From NCBI GenBank assembly GCA_023954175.1, contig JAMLIM010000016.1, positions 1 through 54,416 of the forward strand: a stretch of 54,416 bases of DNA, given 5' to 3'. The stretch is from Rhizobacter sp. (GTDB taxonomy: Bacteria; Pseudomonadota; Gammaproteobacteria; Burkholderiales; Burkholderiaceae_C). The notes under the pieces are model-generated. The model saw only the letters and a program-made list of their open reading frames with translations, was not told where the DNA came from and did no database searches. Every line of letters begins with the position of its first letter. The stretch's first letter is position 1. The translations under genes and the position numbers were made by a program. Below are positions 18,994-30,675 of this stretch, piece after piece.

Positions 18994-20829
18994 ATGGAAC
19001 ACGGCAACTGGCTCCTGGGCCCGCTCATCTACCTCGCCGCCGCGGTGCTCGCGGTGCCGCTCGCGCGGCTGCTCGGCCTGGGCGCGATCATCGGCTACCT
19101 CGTCGCCGGCATCGCGATCGGCCCCTGGGGTCTGGCGCTGGTGACGGACGCGCAGCAGATCCTCTCGTTCGCCGAATTCGGCGTCGTGCTGATGCTGTTT
19201 CTCGTCGGGCTGGAGCTGGAACCCAGGCGGCTGTGGTCGCTCAGGGGGCCGATCTTCGGCTGGGGCAGCGTGCAGTTGTTCGGCTCGGCGGCGCTGCTGT
19301 TCGGCGCCGCCCTGCTCGCCGGCGTCGGGTGGCCGCTCGCGCTCGTCGGCGCGTTCGGGCTTGCGCTGTCGTCGACCGCGATCGGCCTGTCGGTGCTTGC
19401 CGAGCGCAACCTGATGGCGACGAGCTCGGGCCGGAGCGTCCTCGCCGTTGCGCTGCTGCAGGACGTTGCGGCGATCCCGATCCTCGCCCTCGTGCCCTTG
19501 CTGGCGATCTCCGGCGCCCATGCCGAAGGCGGCTGGACGGGTGTCGCCAAGGCCGTCGGCGTCATCGCCGCGATCGTGCTCGGTGGGCGCCTGCTGCTGC
19601 GGCCGGCGCTGCGCTGGATCGCAGGCAGCAAGACGCCCGAGATCTTCACCGCCGCCTCGCTGCTGCTCGTCGTCGCGACGGCGGCGCTGATGCAGTCGGT
19701 CGGCCTGTCGATGGCGCTCGGCGCTTTCCTGGCCGGCGTGCTGCTGGCCGAGAGCGAATACCGGCGCGAACTCGAGACCGACATCGAGCCCTTCAAGGGC
19801 CTGTTGCTCGGGCTCTTCTTCATCGCCGTGGGCATGGCGATCGACTTCGGCGTTGTCCTGCAGCACCCGCTGCTGATCGGGCTGATCGTGGCCGGCTTCC
19901 TCGTCGTCAAGGCGGCCGTGTTGTGGGCGATGGCGGCGCTGATGCCGCTGCCGCTGCAGGAGCGCCCGGTGTTCGTGATCCTGCTCGCGCAGGGGGGCGA
20001 GTTCGGTTTCGTCGTCTTCCAGTCGGCCGCCGGTGCCCAGGTGATCGCGCCCGCCGCGGCCTCGCTGCTGATCGCCGCGATCGCGATCTCGATGCTGCTC
20101 ACGCCGCTGCTGCTCGTCGCCGTGGACCGCTGGTGGATCGCGCGTTTCGCGCGCGGCCGGCGCAGCGACATGCCGGAGTTGAGCGAGCCGCAGTCGGCGC
20201 CGGTGATCATCGCCGGGCTGGGGCGCTACGGACAGATCGTCGCCCGCATGCTCTACGTCAACGGCATCACGCCGACCGTGCTCGACCACGACGCCGAGCA
20301 GATCGAGAGCATGCGCAAGTTCGGCTGGCGCGTGTTCTACGGCGACGCGACGCGGCTCGACCTGCTGCGCACCGCGGGCGCCGCCAAGGCGCGCGTGCTG
20401 GTGCTCGCGATCGACGATGTCGAACAGAGCCTGAAGGTGGCCAGGCTCGTGCTCGAGCACTTCCCGCAACTCGCGATCGTCGCGCGCGCGCGCAACGTGC
20501 AGCACTATCTGCGGCTGCGCGAGATCGGTGTGCGCCTGATCGAACGCGAGACGCTCGACTCGTCGCTGATGTCGGCGCGCAGCACGCTCGAACTGCTGGG
20601 TTGGCAGCCGCACCATGCGCGCGGTCTTGCGATGCGCTTTCGGCGCCACACGATCCGCCAGATCGAGGAGATGCTGCCGCACATGCGCGACGAGGCGCGC
20701 TTCATCGCGATGGCCAAGGCCGGCCGCCAGCAGCTCGAGGAGCTGTTCGCGCAGGAGCGCGACCACCCGCGCCAGGGGCGACGCGAAGGCTGGAGCGACG
20801 AGCCACCGACGCCGCCCGCTTCACCCTGA
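18994..20829 (+). CDS. kefC: Glutathione-regulated potassium-efflux system protein KefC
   Basis: A 611-residue CPA2 antiporter: about 12 membrane spans in residues 5-385, then a cytosolic RCK/TrkA-N domain from about 400 (IIAGLGRYGQIVARMLYVNG...LDHDAEQIESMRKFG...YGDATRLDLL). The KefC regulatory loop TDIEPFKGLLLGLFFIAVGM is well kept. It expels K+ in exchange for H+ when glutathione adducts of electrophiles bind, acidifying the cytoplasm as protection. Co-transcribed with kefF. Inner membrane. Confidence 0.93.
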   Translation: MEHGNWLLGPLIYLAAAVLAVPLARLLGLGAIIGYLVAGIAIGPWGLALVTDAQQILSFAEFGVVLMLFLVGLELEPRRLWSLRGPIFGWGSVQLFGSAALLFGAALLAGVGWPLALVGAFGLALSSTAIGLSVLAERNLMATSSGRSVLAVALLQDVAAIPILALVPLLAISGAHAEGGWTGVAKAVGVIAAIVLGGRLLLRPALRWIAGSKTPEIFTAASLLLVVATAALMQSVGLSMALGAFLAGVLLAESEYRRELETDIEPFKGLLLGLFFIAVGMAIDFGVVLQHPLLIGLIVAGFLVVKAAVLWAMAALMPLPLQERPVFVILLAQGGEFGFVVFQSAAGAQVIAPAAASLLIAAIAISMLLTPLLLVAVDRWWIARFARGRRSDMPELSEPQSAPVIIAGLGRYGQIVARMLYVNGITPTVLDHDAEQIESMRKFGWRVFYGDATRLDLLRTAGAAKARVLVLAIDDVEQSLKVARLVLEHFPQLAIVARARNVQHYLRLREIGVRLIERETLDSSLMSARSTLELLGWQPHHARGLAMRFRRHTIRQIEEMLPHMRDEARFIAMAKAGRQQLEELFAQERDHPRQGRREGWSDEPPTPPASP

Positions 20830-20840
20830 GCGCGCCACAC

Positions 20841-20890
20841 TCAGCCGGCGCCGGGCTGCCCCAAGCCGGCTGAGATCCCCTCGGGGGGCG
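20841..20890. repeat. Dispersed GC-rich hairpin element, copy B (after kefC)
   Basis: A perfect nine-base inverted repeat, tcagccggc (20841-20849) and gccggctga (20865-20873), with a second C/G-run hairpin at 20875-20889. The core matches copy A near 1000 while the stem arms differ compensatorily. It begins 11 bp after the kefC stop and may act as a transcript end-structure. Confidence 0.7.
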
Positions 20891-21097
20891 CGAGCGAAGC
20901 GAGCTTGGGGCTCCACCGGCCACCAAACGGGCTCGCCTCCCCTCGGGGACAGGTTGCCGCAGGCAACCCGAGGGTACGAATACGAAGGGACTTCCCCAGT
21001 CCACTGACGGTGTCGAGGCACCAAGATTGACAAGCGGAGAGTCAATCTGAAACTGGCAAAGGGTTAGCGCGCCGCCAGACGGCCGGGGGCCGTCAGC
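20891..21097. other. Non-coding hairpin-rich spacer between kefC and TSUP genes
   Basis: Two more inverted repeats follow copy B. One has ggttgcc (20952-20958) and ggcaacc (20962-20968) within an outer cctcg/cgagg pair (20941-20945 and 20969-20973). The other has agattgac (21024-21031) and gtcaatct (21041-21048), a perfect 8-bp stem. The two flanking genes converge here, so these may serve termination, or the spacer may be a decayed mobile element. No credible gene. Confidence 0.5.
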
Positions 21098-21850
21098 TCA
21101 GCGCAGGCCGTCCCACAGCAGCTTGACGCCGGTGAGGAACATGCCGGTGTAGGCAAGCCGGTAGAACCAGTCGGGCCGGATGTGGCGCGTCAGTCGCACG
21201 CCGAGCCAGACGCCGAGCGGCGCCAGGGGCATCAGCACGAGCGCGGTGCCCATGTTGCGCAGATCGATCAGCCCGAGCCAGGCATACGGAATCCACTTCG
21301 ACAGGTTGATCGCGGCGAAGAACACCGACATCGTCCCGGCGTAGGCGAGCGGCGGCATGCGCAGCGGCAGCATGTAGGCACTGATCGGCGGTCCGCCGGC
21401 ATGCGCGACGAAGCTGGTGAAGCCCGACGCCACGCCGTAGGCGAAGCCGACGACAGGGGGTGGCCGCGGCGCGTCGGCGCGCGGCGGGAACAGCAAGCGC
21501 TGCGCCAGGAAGGCAAGCGTCAAGGCGCCGACGACGCCCGCGATCGTGGTCGGCGCGAAGCGGCCGAAGAGCAGCGTGCCGATGAGCGTGCCGATCAGGC
21601 CGGCCGGCAGCAGCAGGCGCAGCATCGCCGGGTCGCGCTCGCGCCAGAGGCGCTGCAGGCCGGCGCCGTCCATGATGAACAGCAGCGGCAGCATGATCGC
21701 CGCCGCCTGCGGCACCGGAATCGCGAGCGCCATCAACGGTGTCGCGAGCGCGCCGAAGCCGCTCGCGAAGCCGCTCTTGGACAGCCCCATCAGCAGCACC
21801 GCGGGCACGGCGGCGGCGTAGAACCAGGGGTCGGTGACGAGTGCGATCAA
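21098..21850 (-). CDS. TSUP-family transporter (sulfite exporter TauE/SafE type)
   Basis: A 250-residue inner-membrane protein with about eight hydrophobic segments in two repeats. Family features include LLMGLSKSGFASGFGALATPLMAL near the start (split here only for description) and VASGFTSFVAHAGGPPISAYMLP in the second half. It appears to begin with TTG at 21850. Members export sulfite, sulfoacetate or other organic anions; nothing nearby fixes the substrate. Confidence 0.88.
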   Translation of the reverse strand: MIALVTDPWFYAAAVPAVLLMGLSKSGFASGFGALATPLMALAIPVPQAAAIMLPLLFIMDGAGLQRLWRERDPAMLRLLLPAGLIGTLIGTLLFGRFAPTTIAGVVGALTLAFLAQRLLFPPRADAPRPPPVVGFAYGVASGFTSFVAHAGGPPISAYMLPLRMPPLAYAGTMSVFFAAINLSKWIPYAWLGLIDLRNMGTALVLMPLAPLGVWLGVRLTRHIRPDWFYRLAYTGMFLTGVKLLWDGLR

Positions 21851-21892
21851 GGGCGCAAGGGCAAGGCGGGCGGGGCAGGCGAGAATTGTCGG

Positions 21893-22324
21893 GTGTTCAC
21901 CCCCTCACAGCACGACGTCAGGCAATTCTTCTGCGACACCGCGGCCAAGCTGCGCGACGGCCGGCCGCTGACGCCGCTCGAGGCGATCGCCGCCGAGTGG
22001 ATCGCCGAGCACCCCGAGTACGACGCCGACCTCGCCGACCTCGACACCGCGCTCGCCGCGAGCTACACGGTGGACGACGGCCGCACGAATCCGTTCCTGC
22101 ACCTCGCGATGCACCTGTCGATCAGCGAACAGACGAGCATCGACCAGCCGCGCGGCATCCGCCAGGCCTTCGAGCTGCTTGCCGCCAAACGCGGCTCGGC
22201 GCACGCTGCGCAGCACGAGGTGATGGAGTGCCTCGGCGAGATGATGTGGACTTCGCAGCGCAGCGGCCTGCCGCCCGACGGCGAGGCCTACATCGACTGC
22301 GTGCGGCGGCGCGCGATTCGCTGA
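21893..22324 (+). CDS. DUF1841 family protein
   Basis: A 143-residue soluble protein of unknown function found widely in beta- and gammaproteobacteria. From GTG 21893 the sequence runs FTPSQHDVRQFFCDTAAKLR, followed by NPFLHLAMHLSISEQTSIDQPRGI with several His residues and a conserved C-terminal HEVMECLGEMMWTSQRSG. Divergent from the TSUP transporter with only 42 bp between starts, so the promoters must overlap coding ends. Confidence 0.88.
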   Translation: MFTPSQHDVRQFFCDTAAKLRDGRPLTPLEAIAAEWIAEHPEYDADLADLDTALAASYTVDDGRTNPFLHLAMHLSISEQTSIDQPRGIRQAFELLAAKRGSAHAAQHEVMECLGEMMWTSQRSGLPPDGEAYIDCVRRRAIR

Positions 22325-22373
22325 AACCGTCGCGCGGTGAACGTGCCGCCTGCGGGCGACGCGCCGGCCTGCC

Positions 22374-22769
22374 TCAGGCCATCACTTCGGTCGAGGCGAA
22401 GCCGTCGCGCGGGACGATCGTCGTGTGCGCGAAGCCGGCCGGCGGCAGCAATTCCTTGTCCGGCACGAAGGTCTTGATCGCCTTGGGCTTGTCGGAGATG
22501 ACGGTCGAAGTCGTGTTCCCAGGCGCAGACTTTGCCGGCTCGGGCAGGCGGCGCGGCGGGGGGACCGCGGCCTTGCGCGATTCGATTTCGGTCTGCAGTT
22601 GCGCGATCTGGCGGCGTGCCTGGTTCGCATGTTCGGCCGCCGTCTGCTTGACGACCTTGACTTGCTGGCGCAGCGCGCCGATCTTGCGCTTGTGGAACCA
22701 GGCGCTGGCAAGCCACCCGCAGGCGAGCAACGCGATGGCGGAAAGCGACCACAGGACGATGGGCATCAT
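22374..22769 (-). CDS. Single-pass membrane protein of unknown function
   Basis: 131-132 residues; the double ATG at 22769/22766 leaves the exact start open. One N-terminal membrane anchor (VLWSLSAIALLACGWLASAWF) is followed by a basic stretch and a coiled coil (about 30-68, GALRQQVKVVKQTAAEHANQ) and a proline-rich C-terminus. I do not recognise the family. Probably cytoplasm-facing after the anchor because of the basic HKRK. Confidence 0.6.
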   Translation of the reverse strand: MMPIVLWSLSAIALLACGWLASAWFHKRKIGALRQQVKVVKQTAAEHANQARRQIAQLQTEIESRKAAVPPPRRLPEPAKSAPGNTTSTVISDKPKAIKTFVPDKELLPPAGFAHTTIVPRDGFASTEVMA

Positions 22770-22921
22770 GGCGTGCGACTCCGTCGCGGCCGGGAGCGGC
22801 CGCCTCAACCTGCCTCATCGGCAGTTCCGGCTGCGAGCTTGAATCGCGTCGCCCGAGACGGCTTGCAACCTGTCGTGACAAGGCCCTGCCCCGGCGCGGC
22901 CGGGGCGGCGCACCGTCGCGC

Positions 22922-23407
22922 TCACACGTCCGTCTTCGCGATGCCCTTGAACATGTGGATGTTCGTCGGCCGATAGCCGAGCTTTTCGTACAGCGCCTGT
23001 GCACCGCGGTTGTGCCCGAACACGTGCAGCGCGATGCCTTCGAGCCCGAGCCTGCGCACCTCGGCTTCGAGCGCCTCGAAGGCGCGCGTCGCGTGCCCCT
23101 GGCGCTGATGGGCGGGAAAGATCGCGACGTCGTAGACGTAGGCGACCTTGCTGCCCGCGCGCGCCTGCTCGGCAATCCAGAGCCTGCCGACCGGCGCACC
23201 GGTCGCCGCGTCGCGCAGCGTGTAGAGGCGGTGGCCCGGCGTCGCCAGGCCCTGCGGCAGCAGCGCGTCAAGCTCGCGCCGCGATGACGCGATCGCCTCG
23301 TCCTCGCGCCACTGGCCGGAAGCCACCTTGTCGGCGGCGTAGGCCGGCACGGTTTCCTCGACGAAGTCGATGAATTCGGCCGCGGTCATTGGCACGAGAC
23401 CGGTCAT
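22922..23407 (-). CDS. GNAT-family N-acetyltransferase
   Basis: A 161-residue acetyltransferase. The acetyl-CoA binding motif A is VYDVAIFPAHQRQGHATRAF and motif B is ALHVFGHNRGAQALYEKLGY. Alternative in-frame ATG at 23389. It lies 37 bp downstream of polA on the same strand and may be read through from it. Substrate unknown. Confidence 0.85.
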   Translation of the reverse strand: MTGLVPMTAAEFIDFVEETVPAYAADKVASGQWREDEAIASSRRELDALLPQGLATPGHRLYTLRDAATGAPVGRLWIAEQARAGSKVAYVYDVAIFPAHQRQGHATRAFEALEAEVRRLGLEGIALHVFGHNRGAQALYEKLGYRPTNIHMFKGIAKTDV

Positions 23408-23444
23408 CGCGACGACCTCGGGCGCCGCGGCGGCGCTGTCGCGG

Positions 23445-26240
<2,796 letters not shown>

Positions 26241-26377
26241 GCCGCGATTGTCGCGGAAGGTCGCGCCGCCCGCGAAGCGCGCTGCCACTGCCGCGCCACG
26301 CGCACTTCCTGCGCGTGCGCCGCGAGCATGGGCTCTGTCGCCCCGGTGCGCCCCAGGGTCGCGCGGGGCTACATACA

Positions 26378-26782
26378 ATGCGGATCATGAAATGCGCACC
26401 GCTTCACCTGCTCGGCGTCTGGCTGTGCCCGCTCGCGGTCTGGGCGGCGGAGCCGGCGCCGGTGCCCGCGGGGGCGGGGGCAGTGACGCCGCCGGCAGCG
26501 GCTGCGTCCGGCCCGGCCGCAGCGCCACAGGTCGCAACGGGCGCGGAGGACGCGGGCCGCGAGCCGATCGAGCCCAACGTGCAGCACATCGTGATCGAGG
26601 GCAAGAACACGCGCGTCGAGGAGTTGCGCGTGCGCGGCCAGACGCAGAGCGTCACGGTCCAGAACAAGGGCGCCCCCAGCTACGAGATCGTGATCGGCGA
26701 CGGTTCGCGCGACCTGTCCAACGGCGGCGGCGCGCAAAAAGGCGCTGCCGGTCAACGGGTCTGGCGCGTGTTGTCGTTCTGA
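26378..26782 (+). CDS. DUF2782 family exported protein
   Basis: About 134 residues with an N-terminal signal peptide (MRIMKCAPLHLLGVWLCPLA, cleavage likely after VWAAE). A long Ala/Pro-rich spacer precedes the conserved DUF2782 core, VQHIVIEGKNTRVEELRVRGQTQSVTVQN. A second ATG at 26387 is possible. Periplasmic protein of unknown function. It diverges from polA across 137 bp and precedes thrB by 7 bp, so it is likely in the same operon. Confidence 0.82.
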   Translation: MRIMKCAPLHLLGVWLCPLAVWAAEPAPVPAGAGAVTPPAAAASGPAAAPQVATGAEDAGREPIEPNVQHIVIEGKNTRVEELRVRGQTQSVTVQNKGAPSYEIVIGDGSRDLSNGGGAQKGAAGQRVWRVLSF

Positions 26783-26789
26783 TCGCGCA

Positions 26790-27779
26790 ATGGCCGTCTA
26801 CACCGAAGTGTCGCGTGAAGCGGCGCAGACGCTGCTCGCCCGCCTGAATCTCGGCGCGCTGCAGGCCTTCGAGCCCTGCGCCGGCGGCATCGAGAACACC
26901 AACTATTTCTGCGACGCCGACGCCGGCCGCTTCGTGCTGACGCTGTTCGAGCGGCTGCGGCACGACGAGCTGCCCTACTACCTGCACCTGATGCGCCATC
27001 TCGCCGATCGCGGCCTGCCGGTGCCCGCGCCGCAGGCGGACGCGACGGGCGCGATCCTGCACACGGTCTGCGCCAAGCCTGCCGCGGTCGTGGAGCGGCT
27101 GCCCGGCAGCGCGCGCCTGGCGCCCGACATCGCGCACTGCGAAGCGGTCGGCGCGATGCTCGCGCGCATGCACCTGGCGGCGCTCGACTACCCGCGGGCG
27201 CAGCCGAATCCGCGCGGCCTGGACTGGTGGGCGCAGACTGCGCCGGTGATCCAGCCCTTCCTCACCGGCGCACAGCGCGAGCTGCTGGACGGCGAACTCG
27301 CTTTCCAGCAGCAGGTTGCAGCCTCCGACGTGGCGCAGCATCTGCCGCGTGGCGCGATCCATGGCGATCTGTTTCGCGACAACGTGATGTTCGATGCCAC
27401 GCCACAGGGCGACGCGCTGTCAGGCTTCTTCGACTTCTATTTCGCAGGCACGGAGGCACTCGCGTTCGACATCGCGGTGTGCCTCAACGACTGGTGCACC
27501 GACCCGGCGTCGGGCCGGCTCGAGGAAGCGCGCGCCGCGGCCTTCGTGCGCGCCTACGCCGCGATACGCCCGCTCGAGGGCGCGGAGGCGCGGCTCATGC
27601 CGGCGATGCTGCGCGGCGCGGCGCTGCGCTTCTGGATCTCGCGCCTGTGGGATCTGCATCTGCCGCGCGATGCCCAGCTGTTGACTGCGCACGACCCGAC
27701 GCCTTTCGAGCACGTGCTGCGCGAACGCGTGCGCACGCCCTGGCACCCCACCGACATCGCAACGCCCCATGACGCCTGA
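26790..27779 (+). CDS. thrB: Homoserine kinase (type II, APH-like fold)
   Basis: Phosphorylates homoserine for threonine synthesis. 329 residues of the aminoglycoside-phosphotransferase-like ThrB family found in many proteobacteria, not the GHMP type. Visible features are GGIENTNYFCDAD in the N-lobe, the catalytic loop HGDLFRDNVMFD and the metal-binding FFDFYFAGTEALAFDIA. Follows the DUF2782 gene, an arrangement common in this group. Cytoplasmic. Confidence 0.93.
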   Translation: MAVYTEVSREAAQTLLARLNLGALQAFEPCAGGIENTNYFCDADAGRFVLTLFERLRHDELPYYLHLMRHLADRGLPVPAPQADATGAILHTVCAKPAAVVERLPGSARLAPDIAHCEAVGAMLARMHLAALDYPRAQPNPRGLDWWAQTAPVIQPFLTGAQRELLDGELAFQQQVAASDVAQHLPRGAIHGDLFRDNVMFDATPQGDALSGFFDFYFAGTEALAFDIAVCLNDWCTDPASGRLEEARAAAFVRAYAAIRPLEGAEARLMPAMLRGAALRFWISRLWDLHLPRDAQLLTAHDPTPFEHVLRERVRTPWHPTDIATPHDA

Positions 27780-27786
27780 CATCCCC

Positions 27787-28593
27787 ATGAAGCTGCACCT
27801 CGTGCCGGCGCGCCACGGTGCGCTCTGGGTGCGTCGCGGGTTTGCGTCGTTCTTCAAGCGGCCGCTCGCCTTTGCGGCGCTCTTTGCCGGCGTCATGTTC
27901 TTCGGCCTGATCGCGCTCTTGCTGCCCTTTGTCGGCGAATTCGTCATGCTCGCGGTGATGCCGCTCGTCTCGCTCGGCTTCATGCTGGCGACGCGGCGCG
28001 TCATGCTCGGCAACATGCCCGGCCCGGGCGTCTTCGTCGAGCCGCTCAAGGGCACGCGCGACAAACGGATGGCGCTCCTGCAGATGGGCGTGATCTACGC
28101 CGTCGCGACCTATCTGATCCTGTTGCTGAGCGATGTTGTCGATGGCGGCAAGTTCGAGGCGCTGCAGAACACGATCGCTTCCGGCAAGGGCGACGCGAGC
28201 GACATCGCCGCGCTGCTCAGCGATGGGCAGCTTCAGTTCGGCCTGGTGTTGCGCTTCGGCCTTGCTTCATTGCTGTCACTGCCCTTCTGGCACGCACCCG
28301 CGCTCGTCCATTGGGGCGATCAGAGCATCGGCAAGGCGTTCTTCTTCAGCACCTTGGCGTGCTGGCGCAACCTCCGCGCGTTCGGCGTCTACGCCCTCGC
28401 CTGGGGCGGCGTGATCCTCGCGTTCGGCATCATCGCCAACGTGTTCGCGGCGTTGATGCAGTCGCCGCAGATCATCGCGCTGGCGACGGTGCCGATCGGG
28501 CTGCTGATTTCGACCGTGTTCTACACGTCGCTGTACTTCACCTTCGCCGATTGCTTTGCGCCGGATGCGGTCTCTGAGGCGGAACCGGGCTGA
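27787..28593 (+). CDS. BPSS1780-like integral membrane protein
   Basis: A 268-residue protein starting at MKLHLVPARHGALWVRRGF. Four to six membrane spans are visible (for example AFAALFAGVMFFGLIALLLPF and YAVATYLILLLSDVV). It matches my memory of the BPSS1780 family, which is unnamed in function. An upstream ATG at 27769 would overlap the thrB stop by 11 bp; I prefer 27787 because the family starts there. Probably part of the thrB operon. Confidence 0.75.
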   Translation: MKLHLVPARHGALWVRRGFASFFKRPLAFAALFAGVMFFGLIALLLPFVGEFVMLAVMPLVSLGFMLATRRVMLGNMPGPGVFVEPLKGTRDKRMALLQMGVIYAVATYLILLLSDVVDGGKFEALQNTIASGKGDASDIAALLSDGQLQFGLVLRFGLASLLSLPFWHAPALVHWGDQSIGKAFFFSTLACWRNLRAFGVYALAWGGVILAFGIIANVFAALMQSPQIIALATVPIGLLISTVFYTSLYFTFADCFAPDAVSEAEPG

Positions 28594-28660
28594 CAACGCC
28601 GATTCGGGCGAAACTCGGCGGTCGTAGCGATCCCATCCCTGCCACTGGAGGACTGAAGCC

Positions 28661-29452
28661 ATGCTGGTCGAACGCATCTGGACCGACAACGCCTACCGCA
28701 ACTACAACTACCTCGTCGCTTGCCCGGAGAGCGGCGAGGCGCTCGCGATCGACCCGCTCGATCACGAGAAATGCCTGAACGCCGCGCGCGTGCGCGGCTG
28801 GCAGATCACGCAGGTGCTGAACACGCACGAGCACCTCGACCACACCGGCGGCAATGCGGCGGTGATTGCGGCGACCGGCGCCAAGCTGATCGCGCACCAT
28901 CTGGCCGGCAAGAGCATCCCGGGCGTCGACCGCGGCGTGAAGGCGGGCGACATCATCAAGGTCGGCAAGACCGTCGAGCTCGAGTGCATGGACACGCCGG
29001 GCCACACGATGTGCCACATCTGCCTGCGCTCGCACACCGACCAGCCGGCGCTCTTCTCGGGCGACACGCTGTTCAACGCCGGCGCCGGCAACTGCCACAA
29101 CGGCGGCAACGTCGAAGAGATGTACACCACCTTCGCCGACCAGATCTCCAGGCTGCCGGACGACACGCGCGTCTACGCCGGCCACGACTACATCGAGAAC
29201 AACCTCAAGTTCACGCTCGCGCGCGAGCCCGACAACGCGGCGGCGAAGGCGCTCTTGCCGCGCGTCGAGGGGCACGATGCGGCGAAGGCGATCGTGACGA
29301 CCCTGGCCGACGAGAAGCACATCAACACCTTCCTGCGCCTGACGAGCCCGAGCGTGATCGCGAAGCTGCGCGAGAGCTTCCCCGACCTGCCGGCAAAGCC
29401 GGACGCGAAGACGGTGTTCGTCAAGTTGCGCGAGCTGCGCAACAGCTGGTAG
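28661..29452 (+). CDS. gloB: Hydroxyacylglutathione hydrolase (glyoxalase II)
   Basis: Hydrolyses S-lactoylglutathione to lactate and glutathione in methylglyoxal detoxification. A 263-residue metallo-beta-lactamase-fold protein with the binuclear metal motif THEHLDHTGGN, further ligands in DTPGHTMCHI and FSGDTLFNAG, and HDYIENNLKF. The C-terminal GSH-binding domain ends with FVKLRELRNSW. Together with KefFC and glutathione use elsewhere in the window, it indicates a glutathione-based electrophile defence. Cytoplasmic. Confidence 0.95.
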   Translation: MLVERIWTDNAYRNYNYLVACPESGEALAIDPLDHEKCLNAARVRGWQITQVLNTHEHLDHTGGNAAVIAATGAKLIAHHLAGKSIPGVDRGVKAGDIIKVGKTVELECMDTPGHTMCHICLRSHTDQPALFSGDTLFNAGAGNCHNGGNVEEMYTTFADQISRLPDDTRVYAGHDYIENNLKFTLAREPDNAAAKALLPRVEGHDAAKAIVTTLADEKHINTFLRLTSPSVIAKLRESFPDLPAKPDAKTVFVKLRELRNSW

Positions 29453-29489
29453 GCGGGCGCCAAGCCAGGCGCCAACCCGGGCGCCGCGT

Positions 29490-30641
29490 TCAGCGGTGCG
29501 CGGCGTGCAGCGCCCGCTCCAGGTCGCGGATCAGATCGTCGGCGTCCTCGATGCCGACCGACAGGCGCAGCAGGTCGGCGGGTGCCGGCGTACCGGCGCC
29601 CTCGACGCTCGCGCGGTGCTCGATCAGGCTTTCGGTGCCGCCGAGCGAGGTGGCGCGCTTCCACAGTTCGGTGTGCGCGGCGACCGCAATCGCCGCCGCT
29701 TCGCCGCCCCTGGCGCGGATCGACAACATGCCGCCGAAGCCGCCGTGCATCTGGCGTGCCGCGATGGCGTGGCCCGGCGCGGCGTGCAGGCCCGGATAGA
29801 GCACGGCGGCGACGAGCGCATGGTGTTCGAAGTGCTCCGCAACGCGCTGCGCCGAGCGCGACGCCGCGGCGACGCGCAGATGCAGCGTGCGCATGCCGCG
29901 CAGCAGCAGCCAGGATTCGAACGACCCGAGCGTGCCGCCGATCTGCGCGCGCACCTTGCGGATGCGCTGCCAGAGATCGCTGTCCTCGCGCGTCACGAGC
30001 GCGCCGGCGATCAGGTCCGAATGACCGTTCAGGTACTTGGTCGCGGCGTGCATCACGATGTCGGCGCCGAGTTGCAGCGGCTGCGTGAGCACCGGCGTCG
30101 CGACCGTCGAATCGACGGCCAGCATCGCGCCCGCGGCGTGCGCGATCGACACCGTCGCCTCGATGTCGGTCACGGTCCACAGCGGATTGGCCGGCGTCTC
30201 GATCCAGACGAGTTTCGTCTTGCCGGGCCGGATGGCGGCGCGCACGGCGGCCGGGTCGGTCATGTCGATCAGTTCGACATCCAGACCCCACTGCGTCGCG
30301 AACGTCATCAACCAGTTGCGCAGCGACCAGTACATGACCTGCGGCGCCAGCACGTGGTCGCCCGGTGCGAGCGCCTGGAAGACGGCCGTCGCCGCCGCCA
30401 TGCCGGAGGCGAACAAGGCCGCCGCGTGGCCGTGCTCGAGCGCGCAGATCACCGCCTCGGCCTGGTCGAAGGCCGGGTTGTCGGCACGCGCGTAGACGCG
30501 CCCCGAGCGGTACTGGTTGTCGGCGTCGCGCAGATAGGTCGACGAGACGTGGATCGGCGGCGTGATCGCGCGCGTGTGCTCGTCGATCCAGCCGAGCGCC
30601 TGGGCGGCGATCGTTTCGGGGCGAACCGTTTTCGGATCCAT
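29490..30641 (-). CDS. Cys/Met metabolism PLP-dependent enzyme (cystathionine beta-lyase or gamma-synthase-like)
   Basis: A 383-residue fold-type I PLP enzyme. The PLP lysine lies in ATKYLNGHSD, with the phosphate-binding SGMAAATA, LAVDSTVATPVLTQP for cofactor contacts and C-terminal LLRLSVGIED. The start at 30641 reads MDPKTVRPETIAAQALGW. Substrate specificity within the family (MetB, MetC, MetZ) is not clear from sequence. The HRASVEG segment, followed by TPAPADLLR, differs slightly from classical MetC. Convergent with gloB; in the same direction as, and 34 bp downstream of, the helicase gene. Confidence 0.85.
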   Translation of the reverse strand: MDPKTVRPETIAAQALGWIDEHTRAITPPIHVSSTYLRDADNQYRSGRVYARADNPAFDQAEAVICALEHGHAAALFASGMAAATAVFQALAPGDHVLAPQVMYWSLRNWLMTFATQWGLDVELIDMTDPAAVRAAIRPGKTKLVWIETPANPLWTVTDIEATVSIAHAAGAMLAVDSTVATPVLTQPLQLGADIVMHAATKYLNGHSDLIAGALVTREDSDLWQRIRKVRAQIGGTLGSFESWLLLRGMRTLHLRVAAASRSAQRVAEHFEHHALVAAVLYPGLHAAPGHAIAARQMHGGFGGMLSIRARGGEAAAIAVAAHTELWKRATSLGGTESLIEHRASVEGAGTPAPADLLRLSVGIEDADDLIRDLERALHAAHR

Positions 30642-30675
30642 GTGGTGTGTGCTCCTGGGGGCGGTGCGGGGCGAT

